44,397 bases of DNA from an uncultured Prevotellaceae bacterium (GCA_946540735.1 CAMNIN010000029.1:1-44397); one strand, 5' to 3'. Positions 7,087 through 17,017 are shown, counted from the stretch's first letter. The notes: generated by a model not told the origin, from the letters alone. Numbers and translations are program-made.

Positions 7087-10000
7087 ATGGCCAAAAAATT
7101 TGCCGAGTATAAGCATCTTGACCTGACGGAAGTCAACAACCAGGTGCTGCAACAGTGGAAGAAGGGAAATGTCTTCGCACGCTCTATCGAAGAGCGGGAG
7201 GGATGCCCTGAGTTTGTCTTCTATGAGGGACCTCCCTCTGCCAACGGACATCCGGGGATTCACCATGTGCTGGCACGCACCATCAAGGACACCTTCAACC
7301 GATATAAGACCATGAAAGGTTACCAGGTGCACCGGAAGGCTGGCTGGGACACTCATGGACTGCCAGTCGAACTGGGAGTGGAGAAGGAACTGGGCATCAC
7401 AAAGGCGGATATCGACAATCCTGAGAGTCCCAAATTCATCTCAGTGGAGGACTATAACCAGAAGTGCCGGCAAAATGTCATGATGTTCACTCATGAATGG
7501 GACGATCTCACCGAGAAAATCGGCTACTGGGTTGACCTCGAAAATCCTTATATCACCTACGACAACAAGTACATCGAGACGCTGTGGTGGCTCTTGAAAC
7601 AGTTCTTTGACAAAGACCTGCTCTACAAGGGATACACCATCCAGCCCTATTCTCCAGCGGCCGGAACCGGTCTCTCAAGCCATGAGCTCAACCAGCCCGG
7701 ATGCTACCGCATCGTGAAGGACACTACCGTCACGGCGCAGTTTGCTATATGCGATCCCAAACCTGAAATGACAGGGTGGGGCAATCCGTATTTCCTGGCC
7801 TGGACGACCACCCCTTGGACGTTGGCTGCCAACTCCGCTCTTTGCGTGGGACCGAAAATCGACTATGTGGCTGTAAGAACCTATAACCCCTATACCGCCC
7901 AACCCGTTACCATCGTCATGGCAGAGGCTCGCCTTTCGGCTTATTTCAATGAGAAAGGCCGTGATGCTGATCTCGAAGCCTTCAAGAAGGGCGACAAGGT
8001 CATTCCTTGGCAGATTGTGGCCCACTATAAGGGTACCGATCTTGTGGAAATGCACTACCAGCAGCTCCTGCCTATGGTGAAACCGCTCTCAGAGGGTGCC
8101 TTCAGGGTGATTCCCGGCAATTATGTCACGACTGAGGATGGTACTGGTATCGTGCATATTGCTCCCAACTTCGGTGCCGATGATGCCAACGTGGCAAAAC
8201 TCGCTGGCGTGCCTCCAATCGTGATGGTCGACAAGAAAGGACATCAGAGACCTGTGGTCGACCTGCAGGGTAAGTATTTCGCCGTGGAGGATCTTGATCC
8301 TGATTTCGTGCAGAACTACATCAACCTGCCGCTTTGGAGCCGATATGCAGGAAGATACGTGAAGAATGCCTATGACGAGACCTTGACGGAGAAAGACGAG
8401 ACACTCGACATCACGATCTGCATGGACTTGAAGGCTGAGAACAAGGCGTTCAAGATCGAAAAGCATGAGCATAACTATCCTCATTGCTGGCGTACCGACA
8501 AACCCGTGCTTTACTACCCGCTCGACAGTTGGTTTATCAAGAGCACGGCTTGCAAGCAGAGAATGTCGGAACTCAATCTCAATATCAACTGGAAACCCGA
8601 GTCGACAGGCACGGGGCGCTTCGGCAACTGGCTGGAGAACCTCAATGACTGGAACCTCAGCCGAAGCCGTTTCTGGGGTACTCCGCTTCCTATCTGGGTG
8701 AATGAGGAAGATCAGGAAACACGCTGCATCGGCTCGATCCAGCAATTGTATGATGAGGTGGAGAAAGCTGTAGAGGCTGGCGTGATGCCTTCCAATCCAT
8801 TCAAGGACAAAGGTTTTGTGCCCGGCGATTTTTCCAAGGAGAATTATGAGCGCATTGACCTTCACCGTCCTTATGTCGATCAGATTGTGCTTGTGTCGTC
8901 GAAAGGACACCCCATGAAGCGTGAGGCTGATCTTATCGATGTGTGGTTCGACTCTGGTTCGATGCCTTATGCCCAGATCCATTACCCCTTTGAGAATGCC
9001 GACAAAGTGGACGGCAATAAGGCTTTCCCCGCCGATTTCATCAGCGAGGGAGTCGACCAGACACGCGGATGGTTCTTCACCCTCCACGCTATCGGAACGA
9101 TGATCTTCGACAGTGTGGCTTTCAAGAATGTCATCTCCACGGGCCTGGTGCTGGATGCCAAGGGCAACAAGATGAGCAAACGACTGGGCAATGCCGTTGA
9201 TCCCTTTGAGACCATCGCAAAATATGGTGCTGATGCGCTCAGATTCTATATGATGACCAACTCACAGCCCTGGGACAACCTCAAGTTTGATGTGGCCGGT
9301 GTCGAGGAACTGAGGAGAAAACTCTTCGGAACGCTCTATAACACCTATTCCTTCTTCGCTCTCTATGCCAATGTGGATGGCTTCGACTGCACGCAGCCTG
9401 AGGTGCCCGTGGCTGAAAGACCCGAGATCGACCGTTGGATCATCTCACAGCTCAACTCTCTCGTGAAATCCGTAGATGAGAGCATGGCTGACTATGAACC
9501 GACACGTGCGGGTAGGATGATCGACGAGTTTGTCAATGACCACCTCTCCAACTGGTATGTGCGCCTCAACCGCAAACGCTTCTGGGGCAAGGATATGGAC
9601 CAAGACAAACTGAGTGCTTACCAGACGCTTTATACTTGTCTGGTGACAGTGGCCAAACTGCTGGCTCCTTTCTCGCCGTTCTATGCCGACAGACTTTATC
9701 TTGACCTTACGGCAGCTACTGGGCAGGCCGAGTCCGACAGCGTGCACCTGACACGTTTCCCCGTGGCTGATGAGTCGCTGATTGATACCGAACTGGAAGC
9801 AAGAATGGGCACGGTCGCACAGAAGATCACTTCTATGGTCCTTGCCTTGAGACGCAAAGCCGACATCAGAGTGCGCCAACCACTGCAGTGCATCATGGTG
9901 CCTGCCACCGACGCCCTGCAGCGTGAACGTATTGAGGCCGTGGCGCCAATTATCCTCAATGAGGTGAATGTCAAGGAATTGAAGTTCGCCGAAGGCGAGG

Positions 10001-10524
10001 GACTGTTGGTGAAGAAGGTGAAATGCAACTTCCGCACGATGGGCAAGAAATACGGCAAACTGATGAAGGGCGTGGCAGCTGCGATGGCTGCTCTCTCACA
10101 GGCAGAAATCGGTGAACTGGAAACGGCCGGCGTGCTCAATATCAATGTCGAAGGACAGAATGTGGTCGTCGAGGCCGTCGACGTGGAGATCTACAGCGAG
10201 GATATCCCGGGATGGCTCGTGGCTAATGAAGGAAACATCACCGTGGCACTTGAGGTGGAACTCACCGACCAACTCCTCAAGGAGGGCATGGCCCGTGAAC
10301 TGATCAACAGGGTACAGAACCTGCGCAAGGATGGTGGACTTGAAATCACCGACAGGGTGAACGTGACAGTATCGCCCAACGAACAGGTGGAGAAAGCCTT
10401 GGAAGACTTTGAGGACTATGTGAGGACACAGGTGCTCGCCGACAATATCGTCTTCGCACAGAATGACGGTCAGGAGGTGAAATTCGATGAGTTTACGCTC
10501 CATATCAAAGTGGAAAAGGTATAA
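7087..10524 (+). CDS. ileS: isoleucyl-tRNA synthetase, type 2-like with altered HIGH motif
   Basis: Class Ia aminoacyl-tRNA synthetase that charges tRNA-Ile in the cytoplasm. The Rossmann fold starts at EFVFYEGPPSANG (42-54). The position of the HIGH signature reads GIHH (residues 57-60, inside HPGIHHV), so the first and third signature residues are swapped. KMSKR is intact at 695-699. Between them lie the CP1 editing domain and WTTTPWTL (about 238-245). The C-terminal anticodon-binding part runs from about 780 to 1145, with LRRKADIRVRQPL. The length (1145) and the lack of a zinc-cysteine tail fit the eukaryote-like IleRS2 class, which is known for mupirocin insensitivity. It heads a cluster with a DksA-like gene and lspA. 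Confidence 0.97.
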   Translation: MAKKFAEYKHLDLTEVNNQVLQQWKKGNVFARSIEEREGCPEFVFYEGPPSANGHPGIHHVLARTIKDTFNRYKTMKGYQVHRKAGWDTHGLPVELGVEKELGITKADIDNPESPKFISVEDYNQKCRQNVMMFTHEWDDLTEKIGYWVDLENPYITYDNKYIETLWWLLKQFFDKDLLYKGYTIQPYSPAAGTGLSSHELNQPGCYRIVKDTTVTAQFAICDPKPEMTGWGNPYFLAWTTTPWTLAANSALCVGPKIDYVAVRTYNPYTAQPVTIVMAEARLSAYFNEKGRDADLEAFKKGDKVIPWQIVAHYKGTDLVEMHYQQLLPMVKPLSEGAFRVIPGNYVTTEDGTGIVHIAPNFGADDANVAKLAGVPPIVMVDKKGHQRPVVDLQGKYFAVEDLDPDFVQNYINLPLWSRYAGRYVKNAYDETLTEKDETLDITICMDLKAENKAFKIEKHEHNYPHCWRTDKPVLYYPLDSWFIKSTACKQRMSELNLNINWKPESTGTGRFGNWLENLNDWNLSRSRFWGTPLPIWVNEEDQETRCIGSIQQLYDEVEKAVEAGVMPSNPFKDKGFVPGDFSKENYERIDLHRPYVDQIVLVSSKGHPMKREADLIDVWFDSGSMPYAQIHYPFENADKVDGNKAFPADFISEGVDQTRGWFFTLHAIGTMIFDSVAFKNVISTGLVLDAKGNKMSKRLGNAVDPFETIAKYGADALRFYMMTNSQPWDNLKFDVAGVEELRRKLFGTLYNTYSFFALYANVDGFDCTQPEVPVAERPEIDRWIISQLNSLVKSVDESMADYEPTRAGRMIDEFVNDHLSNWYVRLNRKRFWGKDMDQDKLSAYQTLYTCLVTVAKLLAPFSPFYADRLYLDLTAATGQAESDSVHLTRFPVADESLIDTELEARMGTVAQKITSMVLALRRKADIRVRQPLQCIMVPATDALQRERIEAVAPIILNEVNVKELKFAEGEGLLVKKVKCNFRTMGKKYGKLMKGVAAAMAALSQAEIGELETAGVLNINVEGQNVVVEAVDVEIYSEDIPGWLVANEGNITVALEVELTDQLLKEGMARELINRVQNLRKDGGLEITDRVNVTVSPNEQVEKALEDFEDYVRTQVLADNIVFAQNDGQEVKFDEFTLHIKVEKV

Positions 10525-10571
10525 ATACTGATCTTCGGATCATGAAATTAAACTTTTAATCTAAACCTATC

Positions 10572-10955
10572 ATGGCAGAAAAAAAACGCTACAGCGACGA
10601 GGAACTGGAGGAATTCAGGGCCATTATCAATGAAAAACTGGCGCTCGCATATCGTGACTACAACGAGATGATGAGACAACTCATGAATGCAGACGGAAAT
10701 GACGTGGACGATACGTCTCCTACGTATAAGGTTCTTGAGGAAGGAAGCACCACTCAGAGCAAGGAAGAACTGGTGCAGTTGGCAAGCCGCCAGCAGAAGT
10801 TCATCCAGGGATTGGAGGCCGCTATCGTCAGAATAGAGAACAAAACCTATGGCATCGACCGTATCACCGGTGAACTCATTCCCAAAGAGAGACTGCGCGC
10901 CGTGCCGCACGCCACTTTGAGCGTGGCTTCGAAAATCGCACTGAAGAAGAGTTGA
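10572..10955 (+). CDS. DksA/TraR-type zinc-finger-like regulator without cysteines
   Basis: Small (127 aa) coiled-coil protein of the TraR/DksA type. Residues 1-85 are mostly helical and charged (YSDEELEEFRAIINEKL, EELVQLASRQQKFIQGLEAAIVRIE). The C-terminus shows the family's finger region, TYGIDRITGELIPKERLRAVPHATLS. In classical DksA this region binds zinc with cysteines (YGIC); here the aligned position is Asp and the protein has no cysteine at all, so any zinc site is lost. Family members bind RNA polymerase through the secondary channel and modulate initiation; that role is inferred. It lies 47 bases after ileS and its stop overlaps the lspA start (TGATG). Confidence 0.85.
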   Translation: MAEKKRYSDEELEEFRAIINEKLALAYRDYNEMMRQLMNADGNDVDDTSPTYKVLEEGSTTQSKEELVQLASRQQKFIQGLEAAIVRIENKTYGIDRITGELIPKERLRAVPHATLSVASKIALKKS

Positions 10956-11614
10956 TGGTCTCAAGGCACTACTTAAAGGGACTGGTGGCATGCTTCCTTG
11001 TGCTGCTCATCCTCGTTGTGGACCAAGTGATCAAGATCGAGGTGAAGACGGGCATGTACCTGCATGAGTCGATCCGTGTCTTCGATTGGTTCTATATCTA
11101 CTTCATCGAGAATGAGGGCATGGCCTACGGCATGACTTTCATCAATAAATTGGTCCTCACCCTGTTTCGCGTCGTGGTGGCCATAGCGATCAGCATCTAT
11201 CTCTACAAACAAGTGAGAAAGGGCGCACGATGGGGCTATGTCATCTGCCTGGCCATGATCATCGCAGGAGCGGGTGGAAATATCATCGACTGCCTCTTTT
11301 ATGGCCAGATTTTCTCGCCTTCCACGGCATCGAGCATCTCACATTTCGTGCCATGGGGTGAAGGCTACGCTCCGGTCTTCTATGGAAAGGTGGTCGATAT
11401 GTTTTATTTCCCCATCATCGACACCTATTGGCCGGATTGGATGCCTTTCTGGGGAGGTGAGCATTTCATCTTCTTCAGTCCGATCTTCAATTTCGCCGAT
11501 TCCTGTATCAGTGTGGGGGTGGTCTGCCTGCTCTTGTTCTGCCGTAAGGAACTGGGCGAGGTGTCCTTTTCTCAAAACGACAGCCACTCGTCGGAACATG
11601 ATCCTAAAGTATAA
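10955..11614 (+). CDS. lspA: lipoprotein signal peptidase (signal peptidase II)
   Basis: Inner-membrane aspartyl protease that removes signal peptides from diacylglyceryl-modified prolipoproteins. Four hydrophobic segments are seen near 8-26, 65-85, 90-112 and 178-200. Conserved blocks are DQVIKIEV, IENEGMAYG (Asn-containing), GAGGNIIDCLFYG, and the two catalytic Asp blocks GKVVDMFYFP and FNFADSCISVG. At 219 residues it is longer than the ~165 of E. coli because of an insertion before the first catalytic Asp, as is usual in Bacteroidetes. ATG at 10955 is preferred over the TTG at 10952 because it gives the TGATG overlap with the DksA-like gene. Confidence 0.95.
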   Translation: MVSRHYLKGLVACFLVLLILVVDQVIKIEVKTGMYLHESIRVFDWFYIYFIENEGMAYGMTFINKLVLTLFRVVVAIAISIYLYKQVRKGARWGYVICLAMIIAGAGGNIIDCLFYGQIFSPSTASSISHFVPWGEGYAPVFYGKVVDMFYFPIIDTYWPDWMPFWGGEHFIFFSPIFNFADSCISVGVVCLLLFCRKELGEVSFSQNDSHSSEHDPKV

Positions 11615-11617
11615 AAC

Positions 11618-12568
11618 ATGAAGCACTTTCCTGGTTTTCTCATTGTCGTGAGTCTTGCTGTTCTCCTGATGGCAGGATGCAAACCGGGTGTGCCAAAGGA
11701 ATATATCCAGCCCGATGACATGGAAGACATCCTTTATGATTACCATGTCGCCGACGGAATGGCCTATGCGGAAGGTGCTTATGATGAATTGAACTTCCGA
11801 AGGAAGGCCTATCGGGATGCTGCGCTGAGGAAACACGGGGTGACAGAGGCTGAGTTCGACTCGTCGCTGGTTTACTATTATCGTCACACCGAGAGATTGC
11901 ACGACATTTATTCCAAACTCTCGAAAAGACTCAACAACGATGCCATCGCTTTGGGCGCCACGGCCAACGAACTGAGCCAGTTCGGAGGCACCAACCAGGG
12001 CGATACGGCCACGGTATGGAGAAACGAGCAGTCTGTGGTGCTGATGCCTCAGGCTCCATACAACCACATCTCTTTCGAAGTCAAAGCTGATACGGCATAC
12101 CATGAAGGTGATATGATGATCCTCAGTTTCGACAATCAGTTCATCTTCCAGGATGGTATTCGCGATGGCATCGCTTATATCGCGGTCACCTATGCCAATG
12201 ACAGCACGACCTCACAGGTGTTGCATGTCACGTCTGATACTCACTACGACATGAGGGTCATGAACGAGGGCCGTTTGCGTATCAAATTGGTGAAGGGATT
12301 CATCTATCTCGGTATGGGACAGGGAAACTCTAATTCCAGTATGACCCTCAAACTCATGAGTGTCAGCAACATGAGATTGCTCCGAATGCATACCGATCCC
12401 CCGAAAGAGGAGGAAGAGGACAGTATCACTGTGCCACAGCCACATCCCGCAAAAGCTCCCTACAATCAAGATCTTCCTGTTTCCCCGCGTCCGCAGGTGT
12501 CGCCTGTGAGTGTGCCACCTTCTGCTTCTGACGATAGTAAAAGCTCTGTTCCAGAGGCCATCAAATGA
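11618..12568 (+). CDS. DUF4296 domain lipoprotein
   Basis: Predicted lipoprotein (316 aa) with signal peptide and lipobox LMAGC (Cys21). Residues about 27-115 match the Bacteroidetes DUF4296 pattern: IQPDDMEDILYDYHVADGMA followed by AALRKHGVTEAEFDSSLVYYYRH. After about 130 comes a beta-rich region (SFEVKADTAYHEGDMMILSF), then a low-complexity Pro/Ser tail (PHPAKAP, SPVSVPPSASDDS). Function is unknown. It starts 3 bases after lspA, whose product would process it. The start is fixed by ATG 11618 directly before the signal peptide. Confidence 0.85.
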   Translation: MKHFPGFLIVVSLAVLLMAGCKPGVPKEYIQPDDMEDILYDYHVADGMAYAEGAYDELNFRRKAYRDAALRKHGVTEAEFDSSLVYYYRHTERLHDIYSKLSKRLNNDAIALGATANELSQFGGTNQGDTATVWRNEQSVVLMPQAPYNHISFEVKADTAYHEGDMMILSFDNQFIFQDGIRDGIAYIAVTYANDSTTSQVLHVTSDTHYDMRVMNEGRLRIKLVKGFIYLGMGQGNSNSSMTLKLMSVSNMRLLRMHTDPPKEEEEDSITVPQPHPAKAPYNQDLPVSPRPQVSPVSVPPSASDDSKSSVPEAIK

Positions 12569-12595
12569 TTTTAGGTATTCCAAATACAGATTCTT

Positions 12596-14269
12596 ATGCT
12601 TTTCATCCATCTTTTGCTGGCGGCAATCACCTATATCTCACCTGTTCATTTCGATGTGTCCTTAGCAGGAAACTTCGGTGAACCCAGACCCAACCATTTC
12701 CATGGCGGATTGGATATCAAGACACAACAGGAGGAAGGAAAGGCTGTCTATGCGATAGGGGATGGGTATGTGTGCAGGGTTTCCGTCAATGTCGGTGGAA
12801 TGGGCAATGCCGTGTATGTCAGACATCCGGAAGGATACACCAGCGTGTATGCCCATTTGCAGCGCTTCGCACCGCCCATCGAGGCTCTTGTGCGCAAATG
12901 GCAATATCAGCATCAAACGACGGACGTCGATATGACCTTGTGTGCTACTGACTACCCCGTGGCTCAAGGACAGTTGATCGCTCTGAGTGGCGACACGGGG
13001 GCAAGTCTCGGTCCGCATTTGCATCTGGAGATTCATCAGACCGATAATTGGAACATGATGGATCCCCTGGATTTCATGCCTGAACTGCTTGAGGACAGCA
13101 TCGCACCCAAGGCGCATGCCGTCATGGCATACCCGGTAAAAGGTGAGGGACGCTTCTGCGGGCAGGATGAACAACAACGGTTTGACTTCATGGGGTTTGC
13201 CATTGTCGATTCACTCACAGCATGGGGAAAGGTGGGATTCGGTCTTTATGCCGAGGATTTCATGCAGGGATCCGACAACCGCTATGGAATCCGGCACACT
13301 GCGCTCTATGTGGATGGTGAAGAGGTGTTCAGCAGTGATGTCGACGACATCCCTATGTCTGCCAACAAGATGGTGAACGTATGGGGTGACTATGATTATT
13401 ATGCACTTAACCAACAGTGGTTTATGAGGTCTTTCCTGCTTCCTGGCAATAAATTGCCTTTTCTCAAAGCCGACCGCAATGGAGGGCTTGTGACGTTCAA
13501 TCAGGAGCGGGATTATCAGTTCACTTACGTGCTTTGTGATTTCTTCGGCAACCAGTCGAAGTATTCTTTCACCGTCACCGGACGTCCTGATACGATTCCA
13601 CCATTGGTGCCTGATGATTCATTGGTCATGAAAATGGATGCCGACCAGTCGTGTACATTCGACGGGATGGACTTGAAGGTGCCCGAAGGTGCCTTGCTCG
13701 CTGATGTCAAGGTGGCCCCTTCTTCACGGTCCAGACGTGGCGGGTTGTCCAAGGAGTTTGTCATGACGCAGAAATCCGTCCCTCTTTATGGAAAGGCGAT
13801 ACTGCGGCTGCGCCTCGAACAGGAAGTGGATGATCATAGCAAACTCTATGTCTCTGCTCGCAGAAGGACGAAAAAGAATGAGCTTGATGAGGAGAGTGGT
13901 CACAAACTGTTTATCCCAGGCACCTACCACGATGGTTGGGTGGAAACAGAGGTGACTGATCTCGGGGATGCTTTCTGCATCGCCCATGACGTGACTCCTC
14001 CACGCATCATTCCTGTCAACCAGCGTGAATGGGCATCCCAGCCCTTGTGCGTTTTCGACCTCAAGGATGAGGATACGGGAATCGCTGACTTTCAGGGATT
14101 TGTCGACGGACAGTTCGTCCTCTTTGATCATGTGAAGAAGTCATCGCGCATCATCTGCGATCTGAGAAATACTCCTGTGGAACCCACTGGCGGAGAGCAT
14201 CGTCTCCAACTGAAAGCCCGTGATAAGTTGGGCAACCAGTCCGTCTTCGATGGTGTGATTAATTATTGA
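12596..14269 (+). CDS. M23 family metallopeptidase (LytM/peptidoglycan endopeptidase-like)
   Basis: Exported zinc peptidase-like protein, probably acting on peptidoglycan cross-links or regulating such enzymes. A short hydrophobic N-terminus (LFIHLLLAAITYI) looks like a signal peptide. The M23 domain is at about 20-160: zinc ligands His36 and Asp40 (HFHGGLD), His87 (YAHLQ) and the HxH pair His141/His143 (GPHLHLEIH), so the catalytic set is complete. Residues 160-557 form beta-rich repeats with no named family I can recognise (for example DVTPPRIIPVNQ). It lies 27 bases after the DUF4296 gene and probably belongs to the same operon. Confidence 0.92.
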   Translation: MLFIHLLLAAITYISPVHFDVSLAGNFGEPRPNHFHGGLDIKTQQEEGKAVYAIGDGYVCRVSVNVGGMGNAVYVRHPEGYTSVYAHLQRFAPPIEALVRKWQYQHQTTDVDMTLCATDYPVAQGQLIALSGDTGASLGPHLHLEIHQTDNWNMMDPLDFMPELLEDSIAPKAHAVMAYPVKGEGRFCGQDEQQRFDFMGFAIVDSLTAWGKVGFGLYAEDFMQGSDNRYGIRHTALYVDGEEVFSSDVDDIPMSANKMVNVWGDYDYYALNQQWFMRSFLLPGNKLPFLKADRNGGLVTFNQERDYQFTYVLCDFFGNQSKYSFTVTGRPDTIPPLVPDDSLVMKMDADQSCTFDGMDLKVPEGALLADVKVAPSSRSRRGGLSKEFVMTQKSVPLYGKAILRLRLEQEVDDHSKLYVSARRRTKKNELDEESGHKLFIPGTYHDGWVETEVTDLGDAFCIAHDVTPPRIIPVNQREWASQPLCVFDLKDEDTGIADFQGFVDGQFVLFDHVKKSSRIICDLRNTPVEPTGGEHRLQLKARDKLGNQSVFDGVINY

Positions 14270-14312
14270 TTGCTCAGCCTGTTACCGAATAACCCATAAC
14301 CGATCTTTAAAT

Positions 14313-15953
14313 ATGAGAAAACTGTTCCTGTCCTTGTTTTCGTGCGTCGCCATACATGCTGCGGCTTGCACCAATTTCATCGTGGCCAAGGGAGCCAGTA
14401 CCGACGGCTCGGTCATCTGCACCTACAATGCGGATGATTATGGCATGTTTCAGAACCTCTGCCATTACCCTGCCGGGAAGCATGCACCTGGCACGATGCG
14501 TCAGATTTATGATTGGGATACCAACCAATATCATGGCGAGATACCTGAGGCTCCTGAGACTTATAATGTCATCGGCAATATCAACGAGTATCAAGTGACT
14601 ATCGGCGAGACCACTTACGGCGGTCGGGAGGAGATGGTCGATTCTACCGGAATCCTCGACTATGGCTCTCTGATCTATGTCACCTTGCAGCGGTCGAAAA
14701 CGGCTCGTGAGGCGATCAGCGTGATGACCAACCTGGTCGAGACTTATGGCTACAATTCCGAGGGTGAGACTTTCACCATCTGCGATCCCAATGAAGCTTG
14801 GATCATGGAGATGATGGGTATGGGGCCCGGTAGCAAGAGTGCGGTGTGGGTGGCCATCCGCATTCCCGACAATGCCATTTGTGCACATGCCAACCAAAGC
14901 CGTATCACGACTTTCAATATGAAAGACAAGAAAAACGTGCTCTACTCCAAGAATGTGGTGAAATATGCCCGCAAGATGGGGTGGTTCTCGGGTAAGGACG
15001 CCGATTTCTCTTGGAATGAGGCTTACGCCAAACCGGATTTCTCTGGCCGCCGCTACTGCGAGGCACGTGTGTGGAGCTTCTTCAATCATTTCAGCACCGA
15101 CATGAACCGCTACCTGCCCTACGCTATGGGGAAGGGGGATTATGAAGAGGCCATGCCGCTGTGGATCATCCCCAACAAGAAAGTTTCTTTGCAGGATGTC
15201 GCTGAGTGTATGCGTGACCATTATGAGGGCACTCCTTTTGCCCTTGACAGTGACATCGGTGGTGGCATCTGGGAGATGCCTTACCGTCCTACACCCCTCA
15301 CTTTCGAACTCGATGGCAAGAAATACTTCAATGAGCGGCCTACTTCCACACAGCAGACAGGATTCTCTTACGTGAGCCAGATGCGTTCCTGGTTGCCAAG
15401 GGAAATCGGTGGTGTTATCTGGTGGGGCAATGATGATGGCAACATGGTGGCCTACACGCCTGTCTACTGCAGCATGACGGTCCGCCCGGAGTGCTACAAC
15501 ACGCCAGGGGCCGACGAGATCACCTTCTCCGACAAAAACGCTTTCTGGGTGTGCAACTGGGTTGCCAATATGGTTTATCCCCGCTATTCGCTGATGTTCC
15601 CCTCACTCAAGGCTGTGCGTGACTCACTTGAGAACAGCTATCTTGCCAACCAGCCCATAGTTGAGAAAGAGGCTATGTCGATGTATGAGACAGATCCTGC
15701 CAAGGCGGTGGCTTTCCTCAATTACTACAGCGTGGAGAAGGCACAGCAGATGTTGGCTCGCTGGAAGCAACTTGCCACCTACCTCATTGTGAAATATAAC
15801 GATATGATCATCCATCATGAGGAGAACGGCAAATTCACACGCGACCAATATGGATTGGGCACAAGACCCAAGCGTCCGGGATATCCCGACCGCTTCAAGC
15901 GCGCCCTGATCAAACAGACGGGTGACAAATTCGAATATCCAACCGAAGAATAA
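14313..15953 (+). CDS. C69 family dipeptidase (peptidase U34/PepD-like)
   Basis: Secreted Ntn-type cysteine dipeptidase. The signal peptide (residues 1-18) ends in AAA, and the next residue, Cys19, would become the N-terminal nucleophile (CTNFIVAKGAS). The C69 hallmarks follow: DGSVICTYNADD, GEGETF-like EGETFTICDPNEAWIMEMMG, ANQSRITTF, and the central RRYCEARVWSFFNHF. Length (546) is normal for Bacteroidetes members. It follows the M23 gene by 43 bases and probably hydrolyses short peptides in the periplasm. It converges on hisC 11 bases away; its terminator lies inside hisC. Confidence 0.93.
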   Translation: MRKLFLSLFSCVAIHAAACTNFIVAKGASTDGSVICTYNADDYGMFQNLCHYPAGKHAPGTMRQIYDWDTNQYHGEIPEAPETYNVIGNINEYQVTIGETTYGGREEMVDSTGILDYGSLIYVTLQRSKTAREAISVMTNLVETYGYNSEGETFTICDPNEAWIMEMMGMGPGSKSAVWVAIRIPDNAICAHANQSRITTFNMKDKKNVLYSKNVVKYARKMGWFSGKDADFSWNEAYAKPDFSGRRYCEARVWSFFNHFSTDMNRYLPYAMGKGDYEEAMPLWIIPNKKVSLQDVAECMRDHYEGTPFALDSDIGGGIWEMPYRPTPLTFELDGKKYFNERPTSTQQTGFSYVSQMRSWLPREIGGVIWWGNDDGNMVAYTPVYCSMTVRPECYNTPGADEITFSDKNAFWVCNWVANMVYPRYSLMFPSLKAVRDSLENSYLANQPIVEKEAMSMYETDPAKAVAFLNYYSVEKAQQMLARWKQLATYLIVKYNDMIIHHEENGKFTRDQYGLGTRPKRPGYPDRFKRALIKQTGDKFEYPTEE

Positions 15954-15964
15954 AGGAATCCGGA

Positions 15965-17017
15965 TTACATTTTGCGGAGAGCAGCCAGCAGTTGGCTGTT
16001 CTCCGTTTTCGTTCCAATGGTGATGCGCAGACAGTTGTCGCAGAGTTTTACCCGGCTGCGGTTTCTCACAATAATGCCGTTCTCCAGGAGGTAGTTGTAG
16101 ATGGCCTGGGCGTCTGTCATCCTGGCCAGGAAGAAGTTGGCATCGGTGGGGTAGACTTTCTCACAGCAGGGCAACTGGATAAAAGCGTCCATCAAGCGGG
16201 TACGCTCTTGTAGCAGGATGTTGACCCACTCCTGCACCTCATAGGGATTGCGGAGCAATTCCATGGCACGGTCTTGGGTGAGCTTGTTGATATTGTAAGG
16301 ATACTTGACTTTATTGAAAATATGGATGATTTCCTCCTGGGCAAAGGCCATTCCCAAACGGATGGCAGCGCACCCCCATGCCTTGCTCATGGTGTTGAGC
16401 ACGATGAGGTGCGGGTATTGATCGAGTTGTTTCCGGAAAGCAGGTTTTCCCGAGAAATCGGAATAGGCCTCGTCGATGACCACGATGCCGTCGAAGGCCG
16501 ACAGCAGCCGTTCGATTTCATCATGGCGGATGAGGTTGCCGGATGGATTGTTCGGACTGCAGATCCATATCACTTTCGTGTGCATGTCGCAGGCGGCGAG
16601 CATCTTGTTGGCCGACATCTGGAATTGGTCATCCAGATTCACTGTGCGGTATTCCACATCGTTGATGTCGGCACAGACCCTGTACATTCCATAGGTGGGT
16701 TCGATAGCCACCACATTGTCGAGACCCGGACGGGTGAAACAGCGATAGACCAGGTCGATGGCCTCGTCGCTGCCGTTGCCCAGGAAAATCTGCCCTGTCC
16801 TGACCCCCTTGGCTTTGGCCACCAGTTCTTTCAGGTCTTTCTGCAGTGGGTCGGGATAGCGGTTGTAGGGTTGGTTATAGGGATTCTCGTTGGCATCCAG
16901 AAAGACGTGGGCATCGTGTCCGCTATATTCATCACGGGCACTACTGTAGGGTGACAACTTCCAGATATTGGGCCTGACCAGGTCTTTCAACTCTCTCATC
17001 TTGATTCTCTTATCCAT
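15965..17017 (-). CDS. hisC: histidinol-phosphate aminotransferase
   Basis: PLP enzyme of histidine biosynthesis (imidazole-acetol phosphate to histidinol phosphate). Fold-type I aminotransferase marks: substrate-binding LDANENPYN (40-48), SPNNPSG (154-160), DEAYSDF (182-188) and the PLP-binding Lys212 in [15 protein letters not shown]. Near the C-terminus an Arg-rich [19 protein letters not shown] provides the conserved carboxylate-binding Arg. Its start (ATG 17015-17017) overlaps the hisD stop by 8 bases; an internal ATG at 16999 is an alternative. It is the last gene of hisG-hisD-hisC, and no hisB follows. Confidence 0.97.
   Translation of the reverse strand: MDKRIKMRELKDLVRPNIWKLSPYSSARDEYSGHDAHVFLDANENPYNQPYNRYPDPLQKDLKELVAKAKGVRTGQIFLGNGSDEAIDLVYRCFTRPGLDNVVAIEPTYGMYRVCADINDVEYRTVNLDDQFQMSANKMLAACDMHTKVIWICSPNNPSGNLIRHDEIERLLSAFDGIVVIDEAYSDFSGKPAFRKQLDQYPHLIVLNTMSKAWGCAAIRLGMAFAQEEIIHIFNKVKYPYNINKLTQDRAMELLRNPYEVQEWVNILLQERTRLMDAFIQLPCCEKVYPTDANFFLARMTDAQAIYNYLLENGIIVRNRSRVKLCDNCLRITIGTKTENSQLLAALRKM
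15975..16010 (+). terminator. intrinsic terminator of the C69 dipeptidase, inside hisC
   Basis: A 13-bp stem with one G-U pair (15975-15987 with 15993-16005, arms starting CGGAGA and ending TCTCCG) and a 5-base loop is followed by TTTTC on the plus strand. It lies just past the dipeptidase stop and overlaps the last codons of the convergent hisC gene. Confidence 0.75.

Noticed and set aside
8089..9087. 332-codon minus-strand frame inside ileS
   Set aside because: It is a shadow of the well-supported ileS gene, with no protein family features.
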